This document shows positions 1 to 6,219 of a DNA stretch of 9,462 nt, one piece after another. The first letter of the stretch is position 1; each line of letters starts with the position of its first letter. The DNA lies in NCBI GenBank assembly GCA_023266715.1, contig JAHFPK010000092.1, positions 1 to 9,462 of the forward strand, written 5' to 3'. The position numbers were made by a program, and so were the translations under genes. Source of the stretch: Hyphomicrobiales bacterium. GTDB lineage: Bacteria; Pseudomonadota; Alphaproteobacteria; Rhizobiales; Aestuariivirgaceae. The notes beneath the pieces were generated by a model, which saw only the letters and a program-made list of their open reading frames with translations, was not told where the DNA came from and did not search any database.

Positions 1-52
1 CTACTTTATTTATAATCGGCTAATCGGCATCGATAAAATGAAGCTGGGCTAG
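1..52 (+). CDS. 3' end of an ABC transporter permease gene (partial)
   Basis: Only the last 16 codons and a TAG stop (50-52) lie in the window; reading starts at base 2 and gives a C-terminus YFIYNRLIGIDKMKLG. It lies 6 bases upstream of a PotC-type permease gene in the same direction. A short Tyr/Asn/Arg-rich tail ending in a charged stretch is common at the cytoplasmic end of the PotB-type partner permease, and potB-potC order is usual in such operons. The identity is inferred from position and this tail; too little is present to confirm the family. Confidence 0.55.
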   Translation, partial: YFIYNRLIGIDKMKLG

Positions 53-58
53 AACATC

Positions 59-895
59 ATGGCATTACCGGCATACACTACGACGTCTGAAAAGGTTTCC
101 TACTATGGCCTGCGGGTTTCTGTCGGGCTGGTGCTGGTTTTCCTCATCGCACCCATTTTGGCAATCATGCCTTTGTCGTTTAATTCGGAAACTTTCTTCA
201 GCTATCCCATGCCTGGATTCTCTACGAAATGGTATGTTGGCGAAGCTGGTTTTTTCACCAATCCGCGGTGGACTGGTGCGTTAAGACTTTCGATTATCGT
301 TGCGGTAGCCACTACGATGCTGGCGACATTCCTTGGTACATTTGCAGCGCTTGGCCTTTCGCGTTCGAATATTCCGGGCCGGGCCGCCATCATGGCGGTG
401 CTGATTTCACCCATGATAGTGCCGGTGATCATTTCGGCGATTGGGCTGTTTTTCTTTTATGCCTTCGTGGGATTGAACGGTACACTTGTTGGAATCATTC
501 TGGCCCATACCGCCTTAGCCACGCCCTTCGTGGTCATTACGGTGACGGCTACCCTCATGAGTTTTGACCGCACCCTGATGCGGGCGGGGTCCTCATGCGG
601 CGCTCCCCCTCACACGGTGTTTTTCAAGGTCGTGATGCCGCTCATTCTTCCCGGCGTCATTTCGGGAGCGCTGTTTGCCTTTGTCACTTCCTTCGACGAG
701 GTGATCGTGATCCTGTTCATTGGCGGCCCGGAACAGCGCACCCTGCCGCGCCAGATGTTTGCTGGGATCCGTGAGCAGATCAGCCCCACCATCACGGCGG
801 CGGCAAGCGTGCTGATTGTTTTTTCAACCATCCTTCTTGTGACGGTTGAGCTCCTGCGCCGGCGGGGCGAGCGCCTTCGTGGAATTAAAGGCTAG
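59..895 (+). CDS. ABC transporter permease, PotC-type (spermidine/putrescine-like family)
   Basis: Inner-membrane subunit of an ABC importer, 278 residues, the usual length. Hydrophobic segments at about 18-40, 73-98, 107-135, 142-165, 193-215 and 247-265 fit six transmembrane helices. The cytoplasmic EAA loop that docks on the ATPase is at about 174-199, with the Gly-Ala pair at 181-182 and the closing Leu-Pro-Gly at 197-199; the residue before that Gly-Ala, often Leu, is Cys180. The segment after it, with Leu-Pro at 229-230 and Ser-Pro-Thr-Ile-Thr at 242-246, is characteristic of PotC relatives. The start is the ATG 6 bases after the previous permease stop, with only a weak ribosome binding site, so translational coupling is likely. 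The substrate cannot be read from the sequence: polyamine is the family default, but related systems carry other solutes. The TAG stop lies in the edge of the palindromic element. Confidence 0.88.
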   Translation: MALPAYTTTSEKVSYYGLRVSVGLVLVFLIAPILAIMPLSFNSETFFSYPMPGFSTKWYVGEAGFFTNPRWTGALRLSIIVAVATTMLATFLGTFAALGLSRSNIPGRAAIMAVLISPMIVPVIISAIGLFFFYAFVGLNGTLVGIILAHTALATPFVVITVTATLMSFDRTLMRAGSSCGAPPHTVFFKVVMPLILPGVISGALFAFVTSFDEVIVILFIGGPEQRTLPRQMFAGIREQISPTITAAASVLIVFSTILLVTVELLRRRGERLRGIKG

Positions 896-942
896 AGCAT
901 GTTCCGGCAAAGTTGCACGACTTTGCCGATAAGAACATGCTC
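895..942. repeat. Long stem-loop, left half of the palindromic element
   Basis: The outer stem GAGCATGTT (895-903) pairs with AACATGCTC (934-942), and the inner stem GGCAAAGT (906-913) pairs with ACTTTGCC (920-927), around a 6-base loop. The two stems are separated by an asymmetric internal loop of 2 bases on the left and 6 on the right. GCT at 891-893 can also pair with AGC at 944-946 past one mismatch. The hairpin begins on the last base of the permease stop codon, so it would form right at the 3' end of that message. It lacks a following T-run, so it is not a standard intrinsic terminator. Confidence 0.8.
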
Positions 943-988
943 CAGCTAATTGATCTGGGGCGAATTCGCTGTCGCGGACCTTCGGTTT

Positions 989-1020
989 TTTCCGCTCAGA
1001 TGATTCCACCTGAGCGGAAA
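989..1020. repeat. Perfect 11-bp stem-loop, right half of the palindromic element
   Basis: TTTCCGCTCAG at 989-999 and CTGAGCGGAAA at 1010-1020 are exact inverted repeats around a 10-base loop. In the minus-strand transcript this hairpin would form 6 bases after the stop codon of the convergent small gene. A T-run lies before the stem on the plus strand (985-991), and none follows it on either strand, so it is only a terminator-like structure. Confidence 0.75.
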
Positions 1021-1025
1021 GTGCG

Positions 1026-1316
1026 CTAGGCGCGGCGCTTGAAATGCATGGGGAGCGGCGTTGCCGTTTCAACCAAACTTGTCGGTGCTGCGTAGGCCTT
1101 CATCTGTTTTGCCGCGCCAGCAAGATCGTCAGCCGCCAGGGACTGGCCGATCTGGTTTGACATGTCTGATAATGTTGCGATAGATGCAAAAAGACGGCCG
1201 ATGGGGGCTGAATCTGCCAAGCTGCGGACCTTTCGAAGGGCGCTGGAACAGGTGCCAGCAAGATTGTCTTCACTTGAAAACGAGAACATTTCGACCATAT
1301 GCGACTTGATTGTCAT
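1026..1316 (-). CDS. Small hypothetical protein, 96 residues, unrecognised
   Basis: I do not recognise this protein. It starts MTIKSHMVEMFSF, ends MHFKRRA, and is mostly Ala, Ser, Leu and polar residues that could form amphipathic helices between about residues 17 and 76. It has no signal peptide, no membrane segment and two Cys residues or fewer. Support for a real gene: GGAG (minus strand, complement of 1325-1328) sits 8 bases before the ATG, the codon choice looks like that of the neighbours, and it ends in TAG exactly at the edge of the palindromic element, mirroring the convergent permease gene. A phasin-like or other small helical cytoplasmic protein is conceivable but nothing proves it. 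An overlapping plus-strand frame (1162-1365) lacks a ribosome binding site and is taken as a shadow. The gene is divergent from yebC, so 1317-1450 should hold its promoter. Confidence 0.6.
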   Translation of the reverse strand: MTIKSHMVEMFSFSSEDNLAGTCSSALRKVRSLADSAPIGRLFASIATLSDMSNQIGQSLAADDLAGAAKQMKAYAAPTSLVETATPLPMHFKRRA

Positions 1317-1361
1317 TACTCATACTCCACCGACTAATTCGGTTAAATTGACCGATGGGCG

Positions 1362-1377
1362 TTAACGGCGGGTAAAC
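1362..1377 (+). promoter_or_regulatory. Possible CtrA-like box upstream of yebC
   Basis: TTAA (1362-1365), 7 bases, then TAAAC (1373-1377) match the alphaproteobacterial CtrA consensus TTAA-N7-TTAAC at 8 of 9 fixed positions. A further TTAA lies at 1343-1346. The site is in the divergent region between the small minus-strand gene and yebC, about 75 bases before the yebC ATG. The motif is short and AT-rich, so a chance match is possible. Confidence 0.35.
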
Positions 1378-1390
1378 GATCTGGGGTGGC

Positions 1391-1420
1391 TTGAATCTCC
1401 ATGGCCCCCACGCCTATACC
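1391..1420 (+). promoter_or_regulatory. Possible sigma-70-type promoter for the yebC-ruv operon
   Basis: TTGAAT (1391-1396) and TATACC (1415-1420) are separated by 18 bases, each matching 4 of 6 positions of the housekeeping -35 and -10 consensus. Transcription would start near 1427, leaving a leader of about 24 bases before the yebC ATG. The only other candidate seen, TTGACC at 1348-1353, has no good -10 at normal spacing. Confidence 0.35.
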
Positions 1421-1450
1421 TCTCCCGAATTACAGTTTCTTGAGGGTTTT

Positions 1451-2197
1451 ATGGCGGGTCATTCACAATTCAAAAACATCATGCACCGCAAGGGCAAGCA
1501 GGACAAAATCCGCTCCAACGCCTTTGCCAAGCTGGGGCGTGAAATAACTGTTGCCGCGAAGGCGGGCCTGCCGGACCCGGATGCCAATTCACGGCTTAGG
1601 CTTGCAGTGCAGAATGCCCGGGCCGGAAACATGCCCTGGGACACGATTGAACGCGCCATCAAGAAGGCATCGGGCGTTGAGGGCGAAAATTTCGATTCGG
1701 TGCGTTACGAGGGCTATGGGCCAGGCGGCGTGGCCATCGTTGTTGAAGCGCTGACCAACAACCGCAATCGCACGGCCAGCAATGTGCGCGCCCTGTTCAC
1801 CAAGTATGGCGGCAACATGGGGGAGACCGGTTCGGTGAGCTTCATGTTTTCGCGGGTTGGCGAGATTTCCTATCCGCTGGCCAAGGGCAGTGCCGATGCG
1901 CTTCTTGAAGCGGCGATAGATGCCGGGGCCGATGACGCGGTGAGCGATGAGAATGGCCATGTCATTACGTGTTCATTTGAAAACATTGGCGAGGTTTTCG
2001 CAAGCCTGGCGAAAAAGCTAGGCGATGCGGAGAGCGTGAAGATTGTCTGGAAGCCACAAACGCTGACGCCGCTTGACCAGGAAAAGGCCGAGACGCTTTT
2101 GAAGCTGGTTGATGCGCTGGATGAAGATGATGATGTGCAGAATGTCTTCAGCAATGCGGATATTCCCGATGAGGTGATGGCCAAGCTGGATGCCTAA
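1451..2197 (+). CDS. yebC: YebC/PmpR/TACO1-family DNA-binding regulatory protein
   Basis: A 248-residue cytoplasmic protein of the conserved YebC family, whose members bind DNA as regulators in some bacteria, while others (including mitochondrial TACO1) help translation. The family-defining N-terminus MAGHSQFKNIMHRKGKQD is intact. It is followed by the central block with YEGYGPGG (about residues 89-96), TNNRNRTASNVR and the GGNMGETGSVSFMF stretch (about 122-135), and an acidic C-terminal region. The ATG at 1451 is chosen because the family begins MAGHS and GAGGG sits 4 bases before it; a TTG further upstream at 1391 would add 20 unrelated residues and overlaps a possible -35. The gene ends by overlapping ruvC by 8 bases. 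Standing directly before ruvCAB is its usual place, though the regulatory link to recombination is not settled. Confidence 0.95.
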   Translation: MAGHSQFKNIMHRKGKQDKIRSNAFAKLGREITVAAKAGLPDPDANSRLRLAVQNARAGNMPWDTIERAIKKASGVEGENFDSVRYEGYGPGGVAIVVEALTNNRNRTASNVRALFTKYGGNMGETGSVSFMFSRVGEISYPLAKGSADALLEAAIDAGADDAVSDENGHVITCSFENIGEVFASLAKKLGDAESVKIVWKPQTLTPLDQEKAETLLKLVDALDEDDDVQNVFSNADIPDEVMAKLDA

Positions 2198-2699
2198 GGT
2201 CCGCATCATCGGCATTGACCCGGGCCTGCGTCATACGGGCTGGGGCGTTATCGAGGCGGAAGGCACGCGGCTATCCTATGTGGCCGATGGCAGTGTTCAT
2301 TCGGATGCGGATGCGCCACTGGCGGCGAGGCTTTTGCAGATTCACCGGCAGCTTGTTGAAATTTTGCAGCGCTATGCCCCTGATGAAGCGGCGATTGAAG
2401 AAACCTTTGTGAACAAGGATGCGCGGGCCACCCTGAAATTGGGGCAAGCGCGGGGGGCTGCCATGCTGGCTCCCGCCTTGGTTGGTATCGGCGTTGCCGA
2501 ATATGCCCCCAATGTGGTGAAAAAATCCGTCGTCGGTGCGGGCCATGCGGAAAAGGACCAGGTGAAGCATATGGTGAAAGTGCTTTTGCCAAGGGCGGAG
2601 CTGAATACGGCGGATTCAATTGATGCGCTTGCCATTGCCATCTGCCATGCGCACCACCGGGGGACGCAAACACTCGCCAAAATTCTGGCGCGTTCTTGA
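2190..2699 (+). CDS. ruvC: Holliday junction endodeoxyribonuclease RuvC
   Basis: Structure-specific nuclease that cuts four-way DNA junctions symmetrically to finish homologous recombination and fork repair, acting as a dimer on junctions held by RuvA and driven by RuvB. At 169 residues it has normal family length. The RNase H-like catalytic acids are all present by alignment to the E. coli protein: Asp10 in IIGIDPG, Glu70 in AAIEE, and Asp142 and Asp145 in TADSIDALAIA. The conserved LKLGQARG (82-89) and VVGAGHAEKDQV (114-125) blocks are also there. The ATG lies inside the last codons of yebC (8-base overlap), pointing to translational coupling. It is separated from ruvA by 58 bases. Confidence 0.96.
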   Translation: MPKVRIIGIDPGLRHTGWGVIEAEGTRLSYVADGSVHSDADAPLAARLLQIHRQLVEILQRYAPDEAAIEETFVNKDARATLKLGQARGAAMLAPALVGIGVAEYAPNVVKKSVVGAGHAEKDQVKHMVKVLLPRAELNTADSIDALAIAICHAHHRGTQTLAKILARS

Positions 2700-2757
2700 C
2701 TTGTTCTTTGCGAATGCCTACGCATGAGGCGGTGACAAAGCGAAGCACGCAGGAATC

Positions 2758-3375
2758 ATGATTGGGAAGCTCAAGGGGCGGATTGACAGCTTCGGCACGG
2801 ATTGGCTGATCATTGATGTGTCTGGCGTGGGCTATCATGTTTTTTGCTCGTCCAAAACTTTGGCGGCGCTGCCGTCGGTTGGGGAATTCACCGAACTTCA
2901 CACAGAAATGCTGGTGAGTCAGGACATGATCCGGCTGGTGGGCTTTGCCTCCGTTTTGGAGCGGGAGTGGTTCAGGCTTTTGCAAACCGTGCAGGGGGTG
3001 GGAACGCGGGTGGCACTGGCCATTCTTTCCACTCTATCGGCTTCCGAAATTGCCAATGCCATTGCGTTGCAGGACAAGCCGATGATTGGACGCGCGTCCG
3101 GGGTTGGCAAGAAACTGGCGGAACGCATTGTGCTGGAATTGAAAGACAAGGCACCGGCCTTTACAGGCGGTGACGCAATGCTTTCCAAATTGCAGGCGGA
3201 GCTTGGGGGGCCAAGGCCGACCTCAGCATCGGATGCGGTGTCAGCCCTTGTCAATTTGGGCTACGGCCAAAGCCAGGCGGGTGCCGCCGTTGCCGCCGCC
3301 ATGCGGAAGAATGGCGATGATCAGCCTACGGAGAAATTGATCCGGCAGGCGTTAAAGGAATTGGCGCTGTCATGA
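2758..3375 (+). CDS. ruvA: Holliday junction branch-migration protein RuvA
   Basis: Tetrameric junction-binding subunit that holds the four DNA arms flat and positions two RuvB rings for branch migration. The 205-residue protein has the N-terminal OB-fold (1 to about 63), two helix-hairpin-helix motifs (VQGVGTRVALAIL at 78-90 and ASGVGKKLAERIV at 113-125), a flexible linker (about 132-155) and the C-terminal RuvB-binding domain (about 156-205). The alignment with E. coli RuvA is ungapped over the N-terminus, and the acidic pin pair Glu55-Asp56 reads Gln55-Asp56 here. The start is ATG with AGGA just upstream (about 2751-2754). The stop overlaps the ruvB start in ATGA, a typical coupled arrangement. 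Confidence 0.95.
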   Translation: MIGKLKGRIDSFGTDWLIIDVSGVGYHVFCSSKTLAALPSVGEFTELHTEMLVSQDMIRLVGFASVLEREWFRLLQTVQGVGTRVALAILSTLSASEIANAIALQDKPMIGRASGVGKKLAERIVLELKDKAPAFTGGDAMLSKLQAELGGPRPTSASDAVSALVNLGYGQSQAGAAVAAAMRKNGDDQPTEKLIRQALKELALS

Positions 3376-4415
3376 ACCAGCGCCTCATAGACCGTGAAGA
3401 CAGGCCGGAAGATGGTTTGGACTTCCATGTGCGGCCGCAGAGCCTGAATGAATTTGTGGGGCAGACCAAGGTCAAGAAAAACTTGGCGGTGTTTATTGAG
3501 GCGGCGCGGGCACGGGCGGAGGCATTGGACCATGTGTTGTTTGCAGGGCCGCCGGGGCTTGGCAAGACTACCTTGGCGCAGATCATGGCGCGCGAGCTTG
3601 GCGTGAACTTCCGGGCGACTTCCGGTCCCGTGATCGCCAGGGCTGGCGATCTTGCGGCGCTGCTCACGAATTTGGAAGACCGGGACATCCTGTTCATCGA
3701 TGAAATTCACCGGCTCAATCCGGCGGTGGAGGAAATTCTTTATCCCGCCATGGAGGATTACCAGCTTGACCTCATCATCGGTGAGGGGCCGGCGGCGCGT
3801 TCGGTTCGTATTGATCTTGCCAAATTCACACTCATCGGGGCTACGACGCGTACGGGACTATTGACGACGCCTCTGCGTGACCGTTTTGGAATTCCCATTC
3901 GCCTTGATTTTTATACGGATGAAGAATTGCTGGATATTGTGAAGCGTGGATCTCGTGTGATGAAGGTGGCGATCACGGAAGATGGCGCGCGGGAAATTGC
4001 CAAGCGTTCGCGAGGGACGCCGCGCATTGCCGGAAGGCTTCTGCGTCGCGTGCGGGATTTTGCTTCCGTGTCGGGGGATGCGCGCATTGACGCGGGATCG
4101 GCCGACAAGGCATTGGGCAATTTGGATGTGGACAAGCGCGGGCTTGATGCGCTGGACCATCGTTATTTGAACTGCATCGCCGTCAATTTTGGCGGCGGGC
4201 CGGTGGGCATTGATACGATTGCAGCTTCGCTTTCGGAAGCGCGGGATGCCATTGAAGATATTGTTGAACCCTATCTCCTGCAAATCGGGTTTCTCAACCG
4301 CACTTCGCGCGGGCGCCTTTTGACCCCGCATGCCTTCAAACACATGGGTTTGCCCACGCCGCAACGGGCCGACATCACGCAAGGCATTCTGCCATTGGAT
4401 GATGTGAATGACTGA
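3372..4415 (+). CDS. ruvB: Holliday junction ATP-dependent helicase motor RuvB
   Basis: Hexameric AAA+ motor that pulls DNA through RuvA-bound junctions. Of 347 residues, the large ATPase domain holds Walker A GPPGLGKT (59-66), Walker B DEIH (110-113), sensor 1 in GATTR (156-160), the arginine-finger region PLRDRFG (167-173) and sensor 2 in RGTPRIAGRLLRR (214-226). The C-terminal winged-helix DNA-binding domain follows (about 255-335), with the FGGGPVG and PYLLQIGFLNRTSRGR blocks. Length and motifs are complete, with no sign of damage. It is translationally coupled to ruvA by a 4-base overlap and to ybgC by an 8-base overlap. Confidence 0.97.
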   Translation: MNQRLIDREDRPEDGLDFHVRPQSLNEFVGQTKVKKNLAVFIEAARARAEALDHVLFAGPPGLGKTTLAQIMARELGVNFRATSGPVIARAGDLAALLTNLEDRDILFIDEIHRLNPAVEEILYPAMEDYQLDLIIGEGPAARSVRIDLAKFTLIGATTRTGLLTTPLRDRFGIPIRLDFYTDEELLDIVKRGSRVMKVAITEDGAREIAKRSRGTPRIAGRLLRRVRDFASVSGDARIDAGSADKALGNLDVDKRGLDALDHRYLNCIAVNFGGGPVGIDTIAASLSEARDAIEDIVEPYLLQIGFLNRTSRGRLLTPHAFKHMGLPTPQRADITQGILPLDDVND

Positions 4416-4854
4416 GCGTTGGCCTGATCTCTCAGGGCGTATTGAAGGCCATATCCATATTCTGCCCATTCGCGTCTATTACGAGGACACGGATTTTTCC
4501 GGCGCGGTGTATCATGCGAACTACCTGAAATTCTGTGAGCGGGCGCGGTCCGATTGCTTGCGGCTGCTCGGCATTCATCACAGTGAGCTTCATGGGACTG
4601 CAAGTTTTGTGGTTCGCCGCATGGTCTGTGATTTCCTCAAGCCGGCGCTAATTGATAATCTGCTTGAGGTGGAAACGCGCTTTGTTGAATTTGCCGGGGC
4701 GCGGACGGAACTCGTTCAAACCGTGAGGCGGGTGGATGATAAGCTGTTTGAAGCTCAGGTCACCGTGGCGCTGGTCGACGGGCAGGGGAGGCCGAAGCGG
4801 TTGCCGCCGGAGATGACAAAAACGTTTCTTTCCCGTGTTGAATCAAGGAAGTAA
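4408..4854 (+). CDS. ybgC: YbgC-type acyl-CoA thioesterase (hotdog fold)
   Basis: A 148-residue hotdog-fold thioesterase of the tol-pal-associated YbgC family, which hydrolyses acyl-CoA thioesters and in E. coli has been linked to phospholipid metabolism near the Tol-Pal complex. The active-site segment YYEDTDFSGAVYHANY (24-39) is intact; the catalytic Asp, aligned to E. coli Asp18, is Asp29, and His36 follows. FVVRRM (about 67-72) and the basic-Pro segment PKRLPPEM near residue 130 also match the family. The N-terminus is about 11 residues longer than the E. coli protein. The ATG lies within the ruvB tail, and a tolQ leader of 183 bases follows. A CtrA-like site overlaps the stop codon. Confidence 0.9.
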   Translation: MTERWPDLSGRIEGHIHILPIRVYYEDTDFSGAVYHANYLKFCERARSDCLRLLGIHHSELHGTASFVVRRMVCDFLKPALIDNLLEVETRFVEFAGARTELVQTVRRVDDKLFEAQVTVALVDGQGRPKRLPPEMTKTFLSRVESRK

Positions 4855-4866
4855 CAGAAACTTAAC
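4851..4866 (+). promoter_or_regulatory. Possible CtrA-like box upstream of tolQ
   Basis: GTAA (4851-4854), 7 bases, then TTAAC (4862-4866) fit TTAA-N7-TTAAC at 8 of 9 fixed positions; the second half extends to TTAACCAT, an extended half-site I recall from alphaproteobacterial CtrA studies. It overlaps the ybgC stop codon and lies about 170 bases before the tolQ ATG. A second TTAACC lies at 4963-4968. No clear -10 follows at normal spacing, so the promoter itself is unassigned. Confidence 0.4.
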
Positions 4867-5037
4867 CATAAAACCTTCAATTGAGGTAGGGCTGGCCGCA
4901 ACAGGATCGGCCTTGCGGTCGATTCTGCGAAAAACTCGCGAATCGCCGCAGTTTCGACAGATTTAACCTGTTTCAGGGCGCCACCCCAAAAGGGGCGTGG
5001 GGTTCAGGGACGGATTCCGGGGAAGTTGGGAAGTGGC
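4855..5037 (+). promoter_or_regulatory. tolQ leader with three inverted repeats
   Basis: This 183-base non-coding gap divides the ruv-ybgC genes from tol-pal. It holds an 8-bp stem with one G-U pair (GGCCGCAA 4894-4901 with TTGCGGTC 4913-4920), a stem GATTC-GCG/CGC-GAATC with one bulged base and a 7-base loop (4921-4944), and a GC-rich stem with a 2-base bulge (CCACCCC 4981-4987 against GGG plus GTGG up to 5000). The sequence ACAGATTTAACCTGT (4957-4971) is a near palindrome around the second TTAACC. GGGAAG at 5029-5034 is the likely tolQ ribosome binding site. No stem is followed by a T-run. The leader probably carries the tolQ promoter, though I could not place it. Confidence 0.5.
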
Positions 5038-5745
5038 ATGGATCCAGTAGCTGTAGGTGCGGTGGCGCAAGCAGGGCAAATTTCGCTCTATCATTTAATC
5101 ATGCAGGCGAGCTGGCCAGTATTCCTTGTGATGGTTGGCTTGGCCTTCGCCTCCGTCTGGTGCTGGGCTGTCATCATCGAGAAGTATTTTGCGGTGCGCC
5201 GCATGAACTCCGCCAATGACCGGTTTGAACAAAGCTTCTGGTCGGGCCAGTCGCTGGAAGACCTCTATCTCGCGCTCGGAACACGCAGCAATCTGGGCCT
5301 GTCGGCAATTTTTATGGCGGCGATGCGGGAATGGAAACGCAGCCAGGATGCCGCCCTTCGCGCCGGTTTCCAAGGGGTGCAAAAGCGCATTGAAAAAGTC
5401 GTTGATGTGCAGATCCAAAAGGAAATGAGCACGATCGAATCGCGGCTCTTGTTCCTCGCAACCACGGGTGCTGCCGCACCCTTTATCGGATTGTTTGGAA
5501 CGGTCTGGGGCATCATGACCTCGTTCCAGGCCATCGCCAATTCGCAGAATACCAATCTGGCGGTTGTAGCGCCGGGCATCGCGGAAGCCCTGTTTGCCAC
5601 GGCCATCGGCCTTGTGGCTGCCATACCAGCGACAATTTTTTACAACATGTTCTCAGCCGATGCGGGCCGGATCGGCATGCGTCTGGAAAACTTTGCTGAC
5701 GAATTCTCGGCGATTATTTCGCGTCAGCTGGATGAGCGGGTTTAG
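5038..5745 (+). CDS. tolQ: Tol-Pal proton channel subunit TolQ
   Basis: Inner-membrane stator of the Tol motor, homologous to ExbB and MotA; with TolR it uses the proton motive force to energise TolA. The 235-residue protein has a first membrane helix at about 25-45, a large cytoplasmic loop, and two further helices at about 133-160 (ending GLFGTVWGIM, a family signature) and 172-198 (GIAEALFATAIGLVAAIP). The Thr residues in the last two helices that line the channel in the family are present. ATG 5038 is preferred because GGGAAG precedes it by 4 bases; a TTG at 5026 would add 4 residues. It is followed by tolR after 2 bases. Confidence 0.95.
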   Translation: MDPVAVGAVAQAGQISLYHLIMQASWPVFLVMVGLAFASVWCWAVIIEKYFAVRRMNSANDRFEQSFWSGQSLEDLYLALGTRSNLGLSAIFMAAMREWKRSQDAALRAGFQGVQKRIEKVVDVQIQKEMSTIESRLLFLATTGAAAPFIGLFGTVWGIMTSFQAIANSQNTNLAVVAPGIAEALFATAIGLVAAIPATIFYNMFSADAGRIGMRLENFADEFSAIISRQLDERV

Positions 5746-5747
5746 AC

Positions 5748-6218
5748 ATGGCAGCAGCGGCAGGCGGGGCAAAGGGCGGTTATACGCGGCGCAATTCCAG
5801 GCGGCGCAAGTCCGTTGGCGTGATGCATGAAATTAATGTGACGCCTCTGGTAGACGTGATGCTGGTGCTGTTGATCGTGTTCATGGTGGCAGCACCTTTG
5901 ATGACGGTGGGTGTTCCTATTGAGCTTCCCAAAACCGAAGCCAAGCAATTGAACAGCAGTGTCGAGCCGCTCACCATTACGGTGCAGGCCGACAAGACCA
6001 TTTTCCTGCAGGAAACCCAGATACCGCTTGAAGAGCTTTCGCCGAAACTCCAGGCTATTGCCAAGAATGGTTATGAGGAACAGATATTTGTGCGCGCCGA
6101 CACAAATGTTGATTATGGCTCGGTCATGGAAGTGATGGGTCTTCTCAATGGGGCTGGGTATCGCAAAATCGGCCTGGTCACGGGCAATCTCGATAAGAAG
6201 GCGGAAACATTGAATTAA
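5748..6218 (+). CDS. tolR: Tol-Pal proton channel subunit TolR
   Basis: ExbD/TolR-family protein of 156 residues that sits in the inner membrane with a periplasmic domain and forms the proton path together with TolQ. A basic cytoplasmic N-terminus rich in Arg and Lys (residues 9-21) precedes EINVTPLVDVMLVLLIVFMV (28-47), the single membrane helix with the essential proton-carrying Asp36 (Asp23 in E. coli). The periplasmic region contains a typical TolR/ExbD fold: the PIELPKT stretch, VQADKTIFL (about 79-87) and FVRADTNVDYG (about 113-123). It starts 2 bases after the tolQ stop and ends 1 base before tolA, so the three are translated from one message. Confidence 0.95.
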   Translation: MAAAAGGAKGGYTRRNSRRRKSVGVMHEINVTPLVDVMLVLLIVFMVAAPLMTVGVPIELPKTEAKQLNSSVEPLTITVQADKTIFLQETQIPLEELSPKLQAIAKNGYEEQIFVRADTNVDYGSVMEVMGLLNGAGYRKIGLVTGNLDKKAETLN

Positions 6219-6219
6219 G

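Larger units (their letters stand above)
892..1029. repeat. Composite palindromic intergenic element, rhizobial RIME-like
   Basis: This 138-base stretch is built almost entirely of inverted repeats. Its ends are CTAGAGC (892-898) and GCGCTAG (1023-1029), which match in inverted orientation at 6 of 7 bases. Inside are a long hairpin at 895-942 (arms GAGCATGTT/AACATGCTC and GGCAAAGT/ACTTTGCC), CCAG/CTGG at 942-958, the perfect palindrome GCGAATTCGC at 960-969, and an 11-bp perfect stem at 989-1020 (arms TTTCCGCTCAG/CTGAGCGGAAA, 10-base loop). From memory this resembles the mosaic palindromic repeats dispersed in rhizobial genomes (RIME and relatives); I could not search for other copies. It fills the gap between two convergent genes, where it may act as a bidirectional 3'-end or mRNA-stabilising structure. 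No T-run follows either stem. Confidence 0.75.

Noticed and set aside
1162..1365. A 67-codon plus-strand frame opposite the small minus-strand gene
   Set aside because: No ribosome binding site, and it overlaps a minus-strand frame with better codon use and a good start signal; treated as a shadow.
2696..2724. Possible promoter inside the ruvC-ruvA gap (TTGACT with TACGCA 17 bases later)
   Set aside because: The -10 is poor, and the -35 is made by the ruvC stop region; the genes can be read from the upstream promoter.
4981..5000. GC-rich hairpin before tolQ as an intrinsic terminator of the ruv operon
   Set aside because: No T-run follows, and the stem is interrupted by a 2-base bulge.
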